Source: Dipteris shenzhenensis (taxonomy: Eukaryota > Polypodiophyta > Polypodiopsida > Gleicheniales). From it: DNA of 64,000 bases. A program made the translations under genes and the position numbers. The DNA lies in NCBI GenBank assembly GCA_047967505.1, contig CM106541.1; one strand, given 5' to 3'. Position 1 is the first letter of the stretch; each line of letters opens with the position of its first letter. The notes beneath the pieces are model-generated. The model was not told the DNA's origin. It ran no database searches and saw nothing but the letters and a program-made list of their open reading frames with translations. This document shows positions 58,248-64,000 of this stretch, piece after piece.

Positions 58248-59178
58248 TCATTTGCTGTATGATTTGCCAAGCAGTGTGGGCACCAGACATTTTCTCGCCG
58301 TGGATATGTTTGAGTTGGTGGCTGAGACAAGTGGAGTTTTTGATCCATGGCCTGCATGTTTCGGCAGTGTCCTTTGATTTACCTTTTTTCGAGCGTTTAT
58401 CTCGTGTATTTGATCTGGCATCATCACTGCTAGTGTCTGAATCTGTCATGCCATCTTCGATGTCAATGGCTGCCGCATGAGCAGCACTGAATGTTTCATA
58501 GCTACTTATCTTTTTCATATCCTTGCGGATTTTCTTTCGTAGACCTGCTATGAACCATGCCATGAGGTACTTTGCATCTGGGCGTGGGTCACATTTGGCG
58601 ATCAATCTCTTCATCTTTCCCAGGTATGTGCGTACATCTTCCCTCCGGCCTTGTTCGATCTTGCTGAGTTGGAGAGCGGGATCATCTTGTAGCCTCTCCG
58701 TTTAAAAGCGACATTTGAATTCGGTTTGAAGTAGGTCCCATGTGGCACGTTCTTCCATGAGAAGGTCGAGGTACCATTCTGACGCTTCATCAGTTAAGGC
58801 CATTGGAAACCAAGCCACCTTGGTTTCACGGGATTGATCACCACCTGCTCGACATGCGGCATCAAAATGCTGGAGGAAGTGAGCGGGGTCTCCCCTACCA
58901 TTATATTTGGGAAGTTCCAGCTTTTCCAAGGGGCGTCGGCCTTGATTGTTGTGATTTCGTCGATTGAAGAAGTTGTCAACCTCTGCATCGAGCTCGATAT
59001 CCCCATCATGGTCATGACGACGTCCAGCCATGTTGGGGCGTGGAGGAGTTAAAGGAAGTTGTTGAATCTCAGGGGGGGATTCGGGGTAGAGGATTGGCGG
59101 GGGCAGTTGTTGCAGTGGAGTTAGTTGCGGATGGGGAGAGCGTTGGAGTCGAAGTCGTTGGCCGGAACGTAACTGCAT
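58234..59178 (-). pseudogene. Ty3/gypsy gag, one in-frame stop
   Basis: The ATG at 59176-59178 starts MQLRSGQRLRLQ. The retrotransposon gag domain follows (LELPKYNGRGDPAHFLQHFD, ASEWYLDLLMEERATWDLLQ, FKCRF). A TAA at about 58702 is the only stop; the frame continues through YLMAWFIAGLRKKIRKDMKK and a Lys/Ser-rich tail to 58234. The zinc knuckle CPHCLANHTANEC at about 58290-58250 is in a neighbouring frame, so a small frameshift precedes it. The product packages element RNA in related elements. Confidence 0.87.
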
Positions 59179-59980
59179 GCAGATTGTGCGTGATTTGCCA
59201 AGGGTGTCGCTACCCCAAGTGCGGGTGTGGAGGTGGTGTTGTTAGGAGAGTTAGAGTGGTGTTAGTTTGTGTAGGGACCGTCGTGTTAATAATGTGCCTA
59301 AGATTGTCCTACGTGTGTAGGGAAATGTGCCGGTGCAGACGGATCGTTAATCGGAGGTCACGGCGTGAAAATATGAGTGAATTAATGCAAAATGAGGCCC
59401 ACATGGGGGTGCGAATGAACGTGTGCTAGGGATGCCGAAATGGTGTGCAATGGGCGGGAAAAATACCCCGTAGCGTGGTGTTTCCGTGTGTGAAATTTGG
59501 GTTCAAACGGGGTTCAGTTTGGGTCCCAAACGGATGCGTTTCGTGGGGTTAAAGTAGGGGTAATTTTTGCGTTGGGGGGGTCCTAATTGTGGTGTGAATG
59601 GACTTTAGGTCCAAGTGAGGGGTTGAAACCAAGTGACTTTAGTTAAGGAAACTAACGTAGATCCTCCCAGTTATTGTAACTGGGAGGTTTAACTAACTGG
59701 AGTTAGTTACTAACTGAAGAGTTAGTCTAACCTAACTGAGAGTAATCCTAACCGAACCTAGTCTAACTAACTGAGGGTTAACTAAACTAACCTAACTTCA
59801 ATGACTACTAACCTAACCTAAATGTAGTTAAGACTAACTAGCCTAGGGTTAACCGACTAACCTAACCGTAGTTAGTAACTAACCTGAGGTTAGTTTTTTT
59901 TTTTTGTTTTGTTTTTTTTCGGGGGGCCTTCCCGATGGTGGCGCCGGGGGGGGGGGTTCACGCGGGGGGGGAGGAAAGGG

Positions 59981-60285
59981 GGCGGCGCTGTGTGCGCCGC
60001 CGGGGCGCAGGGCGGGGGTGGAGAGCAGGGGGGTGAGGGACGGAGAGCGGGGCGGGGGGTGGCGTGGGCAGGGCTGTGAGCGGGGGGCGGGGGAATTGCA
60101 AGGGGGGCGGGGGGCAGCGCTGTGTGCGCCGCCGCGGGGGCGGGGCGAGGAATGGCGCGGGGCGGGGGGTGGCGCTGTGTGCGCCACCGGGGGGGCGGGG
60201 GGGTGGGTAGCGGGGGGGCGGGGGCTGTGAGCGGGGGCGGGGCGAGAAATGGCGCGGGGCGGGGGGCGGCGCAGTGTGCGCCGCC
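59981..60285. repeat. four hairpins with GGCGGCGC/GCGCCGCC stems
   Basis: Hairpins at 59981-60001, 60113-60133, 60168-60188 and 60265-60285 share an 8-bp stem and 5-base loop TGTGT (AGTGT in the last). The third has GGTGGCGC paired with GCGCCACC, a compensating change. The second has one mismatch. A weaker fifth copy lies near 60390. Confidence 0.85.
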
Positions 60286-60469
60286 GCGGGGGCAGGGGAG
60301 GGGTTAGAGAGGGGTGGCGGGCAGCAGGGCGGGGCTGGGGGGCACACGAGGGTAGCGGCGGGGGGGTTGGGGGGTGCGCGGGGGCAGCGGCGGCGGCGCT
60401 GCGGAGTGCCGCCGCGGGAGGGGGGGTGGGGTGGGGTGGGGTGGGGGGGTGGGGTGGGGGGGTTGAGCG

Positions 60470-61740
60470 GGGTAAGGGGGGGAGAGAGAGAGGGGGTGGG
60501 GGGGAGAATGAGGGGGAGAGAGGAGAGAGTGAGAGAGAGTGGGGGGGGAAGAGGGAGAGAGGAGAGAGAGAGGGGGGGAAAAAAGAGGAGAGAGAAGAGG
60601 GGGGAAAGGGGAAAGAGAGAGGGGGTGGGGGAGAGGGAAGAGAGGAGAGAGTAAAGAGAGAGAGGGGGATGGGGGAGAGAGGGAAGAGAGAGGGGGGGGA
60701 AGAAAAAGAGGAGAGAGAAAGTAAGAGAGAGAGAGAAAGAATAAGAGAGAGAAAGGGGTAGGGATAGAGAGAGAAAGAAAGAGAGAGTGTGAAAGGGGGA
60801 GGTGGTGGGGGTGGTGGAAAGGGGAGGGGGAGGGGAAAGGGGGAGGGGGAGAGGGAGGGGGAAGGGGGAGGTGGTGGTGGAGGGGGAGGGGGAGGGGGAG
60901 GGGGGAGGGGGACGTGGAGATGGAGGGGGGAGGGGGGAGGGGGGAGGGGGAGGTGGAGAGGGGAGGGGGAGGGGGGAGGGGGAAGGGGGAGGTGGAGGTG
61001 GAGGGGGAGGGGGAGAGGGGGAGGTGGAGATTTTGGGGGAGGGGGAGAGGTGGAGATGGAGGGGGAGGGGGGAGGGGGAAGGGGGAGATGGAGGTGGAGG
61101 GGGAGGGGGAGAGGTGGAGATGGAGGGGGAGGGGGAGGGGGGAGGGGGAGGTGGAGATGGAGGGGGGAGGGGGAGGTGGAAATGGAGGGGGAGGGGGAGG
61201 TGGAAATGGAGGGGGAGGGAGGAGGTGGTGGTGGAGGGGGAGGGGGGAGAGGTGGAGGTGGAGGGGGAGAGGTGGAGATGGAGGGGGAGGTGGAGGGGGG
61301 AGGGGGAGGTGGAGATGGAGGGGGGAGGGGGGAGAGGGAGGTGGAAATGAAGGGGGAGGGGGAGGTGGAAATGGAGCAGGAGGGAGGAGGTGATGGTGGA
61401 GGGGGAGGGTGGAGGGGGAGGTGGAGATGGAGGGGGGAGGGGGAGGTGGAGATGGAGGGGGAGGGGGGAGGGCGAGGTGGAGATGAAGGGGGAGGGGGGA
61501 GGTGGAAGGGGGAGGTGGAGGTGGAGGGGGAGGGGGAGAGGTGGAGATGGAGGGGGAGGGGGAGGGGGGAGGGGGAGGTGGAGGTGGAGGGGGAGGGGGA
61601 GAGGTGGAGATGGAGGGGGAGGGGGAGGGGGGAGGGGGAGGTGGAGATGAAGGGGGAGGGGGGAGGTGGTGGTGGAGATGGAGTGGGAGGGGGGAGGTGG
61701 TGGTGGAGATGGAGTGGGAGGGGGGGAGGGGTAAAAAAGA
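60470..61740. repeat. 1.27-kb G/A-rich, nearly C-free tract
   Basis: Irregular repeats of GGGGGAGGTGGAGATGGA and simpler GGGGGAGAGAG. C occurs only a handful of times. On the minus (element sense) strand it is a pyrimidine tract encoding Pro/Ser/His/Leu runs. Confidence 0.93.
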
Positions 61741-62377
61741 GCAAAAAAACTTGAAAGACGGAAATTGAAAAGCAGGGAGAAGTGGTCACCTGAACGCTCT
61801 CCAAGTCTTTCTCGATGTAACGGGATTATTGCGGAACAATGGACGGTGGGTGGAAGGCTAGGTCATTGCTGCGAGAAGGGCTCGATGTCACTTACATTGC
61901 GAGGATAGGAGTAAGGGGGTGGTCGATGGAGAGGGAGGAGTGTCTTGCGTGGGGCTCGAAATGAAGAAGAGAATGGAGGCAAAAAGTGAAAGATGAAGAA
62001 TGAGGGGGGTGGAGTAGGTTTTTACAGGATTGGATTTTAGGTTTAGGGTTTAACCCTAAACTCTTCCCGAGCCATAACTCTTTATGGAGAGCTCGGTTTG
62101 CTTTTCTGTAAAAGGGTAAAATGATCGAAATTGAAAGCTCTACGCATCTGTGTCCACTACCTAGCCTGATTGTATATCATGTGGCTTCTATTTAAGAAAT
62201 TAAGAAAATTTCTTAAGGTAGTAACCCAAAGTGGATATTTGGGGTTGATATGTTTGGCTAGAATTGGAAAAAAAATTTTACTCTCCTTGCCCTTGAGTGT
62301 TATGTTCGTGAAAGTTCAAAGTAGTCTCTTGTTTTACACATACCTACGTATGTTTACTCACTACTTGAGATGCTAGT

Positions 62378-62396
62378 CTCCTCGGCAGTGGCGCCA
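62378..62396 (-). promoter_or_regulatory. gypsy primer-binding site, tRNA-Asp-like
   Basis: The minus strand reads TGGCGCCACTGCCGAGGAG two bases after the LTR. Plant Athila/Tat-type elements commonly use a tRNA-Asp site of similar sequence (TGGCGCCGTTGCCGGGGA); it matches at most positions. Confidence 0.75.
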
Positions 62397-62398
62397 AA

Positions 62399-63400
62399 TG
62401 TTGGCTCTTTCCTACTGCTTTCGTAGGAAGAGTTGGGTATTCTATGCTTGGAGGGTTCCGAGGCTTTTTGTCACCTACAGATATATTGGGATTGTCGGTT
62501 GTAGTATATGTGTAGCTTAGGACCTCGAGTCGTGTTCCGGTGAGAGACGTAGGCTTAAGTGTGGTAAGCAAACAAAGTGCAAGCATGTGTAAAAGGCACG
62601 TAAACCATCTTTGTTGAGGTAATGAAGGCTTTCGCCTTCATTGGGGGTTGTAGGGTTTAGGAGGAGTTTAAGGGTTCAGAAAGAGGTTCCAGGGTTTAGG
62701 AGGAGTTCCAGGGTTCAGAAGGAGGTTCCAGGGTTCAGAAAGAGTTCTAGGGTTCAGAAGGAGGTTCCAGGGTTTAGAAAGAGTTCCAGGGTTTAGAAGG
62801 AGGTTCCAAGGTTTAGAAGGAGTCCAGGGTTAGAAGGAGGATTCCAAGGTTCAGAGTAGAGTACATGGTGGAGAACTCATCTCCCTCATAGATCATGGAG
62901 TTTAAGGGTTTAGGAAAGCATAGGAGTGGGAGAGGAAGAAGGTGTAAGAGCATGGGTGAAAGAAGAGAGAGGAGGAAGGAGGAGGAGGGAAGAGGAGGAG
63001 GGAGGGGGAGGAGAGAGGAGGAGGAGGAGGAGGGAGGAGGAGGAGGAGGAGGAGGAGGGAGGAGGAGGAGAAGGAGGAAGGAGGAGGAGGGAGGAGGGAG
63101 GAGGAGAGGGAGAGGTTGGGTTGCAGGGTTAGAGGAGAGGGGAGGAGGGTTGCAAGGTTAGGACATGCTTTTCGATGTGCAATACAAGGAAGCATGGACA
63201 GTTGAGACAAATGCTTGGAATACCAAAGTAGAGTCAACACAATGCCCCAAAGAGTGTGGGCTTTATTCCATTATGGGGTATTTATACAAGTTGGAGAGCT
63301 TCTCTCTCTGCATGTAACACAAAGTCGTATCACAAAGTTGTATCACAAAGTTGTAACACCTTCTCTTTCTTCATAAGTTCATGTTGGCATAGAGTCAACA
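62399..63400 (-). repeat. gypsy 5' LTR (right copy), 1002 bp
   Basis: Same as 51815-53048 but with only about three CACAAAGTTGTAT units (63315-63358), which accounts for the 232-bp length difference. TATA box at about 63277-63288 on the minus strand. Confidence 0.92.
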
Positions 63401-63676
63401 CTATTTTAGGCATTCAGCCCTAAAAGTAGCACCCCATATCTTTGGACTTGCATATCCGAATGGGGTCATGTCATATATCAAATTGAATGGCAAGATCCAA
63501 TTTAGATGGTTTTCATGTCCATTTTCTCCATCAACTAAAACTATATTCATCAAATAATGTTGTTTATCAATTTTTGGCATACCCCCCCCAAAATCAAGAC
63601 CCCCATTTTGCTGTATGTATATATGTATGTATATACATACATATATATCTATATGTGTATATATATATGTGTGTGT

Positions 63677-63729
<53 letters not shown>

Positions 63730-64000
63730 CACACACATGTATGTATGTATGTATGTATGTATATATATATATATATATATACATACATACATATGTATAT
63801 ATTGATGCATATATTGATGCAAATCTTGATGTATATATTTATGCATACAGTTTTGATTGATGGAGAAAATAGGCATGAAAACCATCTAAATTGGCTCTTG
63901 CTGTTCGATTTGATATAGGACATGATCCCAGTGGGATTTGTAAGTCCAAAGATACGGGGTCCTACTTTTAGGACCTAAATTCTTGAAGTAGGTAGCTTGT
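63401..64000. repeat. continuation of the palindrome array
   Basis: Right part of palindrome 5 (63401-63531), the linker with ATAATGTTGTTTATCAATTT (63555), a compound TATG/TG/TA microsatellite (63613-63790) and the left arm of a further palindrome from about 63860 to the window end. Confidence 0.9.

Larger units (their letters stand above)
59179..62377 (-). other. gypsy 5' leader with hairpins and a C-poor tract
   Basis: About 3.2 kb between primer site and gag. From the gag side: CTAAC-rich repeats with a hairpin CCTCCCAGTTA/TAACTGGGAGG (59657-59681) up to 59890; G/C-rich hairpin repeats 59930-60470; a G/A/T tract almost free of C (60470-61740); then unique sequence to 62377. A minus-strand frame of 641 codons (61804-59879) is open only because the tract is low in complexity. 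Confidence 0.75.
51815..63400 (-). mobile_element. 11.6-kb Ty3/gypsy element lacking protease, RT and RNase H
   Basis: LTRs 51815-53048 and 62399-63400 (TGTTGG ... GTCAACA) are flanked by CTATT at 51810-51814 and 63401-63405. The element reads on the minus strand: 5' LTR 63400-62399, primer site 62396-62378, leader to 59180, gag, integrase, envelope-position frame(s), 3' LTR. The gag end runs directly into the integrase zinc domain at about 58230, so more than 2 kb of pol is absent. LTRs differ at few bases outside their minisatellites, suggesting a fairly recent insertion that needed helper proteins, or a deletion after insertion. Confidence 0.93.

Noticed and set aside
59879-61804. 641-codon minus-strand frame, Pro/Ser/His/Leu-rich, and its plus-strand Gly/Glu/Arg partners
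   Set aside because: C-poor low-complexity DNA has almost no stop codons; there is no non-repeat domain. Kept only as a curiosity in the leader.
1-64000. tRNA, rRNA or other structural RNA genes
   Set aside because: I saw no cloverleaf-like or rRNA-like segment; only tRNA-complementary primer sites.

Overview
The window looks like intergenic and intronic DNA from a large, repeat-rich plant nuclear genome. The best clue to the host is a spliced gene at 16940-28835 (+) that I identify as SPEF1/CLAMP, a microtubule-binding protein of motile flagella. Flowering plants are thought to lack it, so the host should make swimming sperm: a fern, lycophyte, bryophyte, cycad or Ginkgo. I favour a fern or other large-genome, non-flowering plant, but the sequence alone does not settle this. 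Everything else I can name is transposon, endogenous pararetrovirus or tandem repeat.

Layout. 1-6559: most of a CACTA (En/Spm) DNA transposon with two divergent genes and arrays of a CGCGTCTA motif, inserted in a Ty1/copia relic. 6560-13333: degenerate copia and gypsy relics, including one copia element nested inside its own family with a perfect 5-bp target duplication. 13334-16397: two oppositely oriented fragments of an endogenous caulimovirid, separated by what looks like its promoter region. 16398-16815: end of a LINE ORF2. 16940-28835: SPEF1, nine exons, with a 9.7-kb intron 5 that contains a young gag-only LTR retrotransposon (22796-25433). 31065-40246: two more copia copies with tandem duplications between them. 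40250-44100 (minus strand): a LINE fragment fused to remains of a Ty3/gypsy element.

47860-51814 and 63401-64000 form one tandem array of roughly 0.66-0.8 kb units. Each unit holds a microsatellite and a ~390-bp palindrome that itself contains smaller palindromes. One palindrome carries a solo LTR with target duplication CCCAT. Another was split by an 11.6-kb Ty3/gypsy element (51815-63400, minus strand, target duplication CTATT). That element has two similar LTRs, a tRNA-Asp-like primer site, a hairpin-rich and C-poor leader, gag and integrase. Protease, reverse transcriptase and RNase H are missing, and a very long unrecognised reading frame lies in the envelope position.

The elements record an order of events: copia relic, then CACTA insertion; caulimovirid and LINE debris upstream of a still-intact host gene; palindrome array, then solo LTR and gypsy insertions. 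The genes do not form a pathway. The only functional host gene I can support is SPEF1. All alignments were made by eye.
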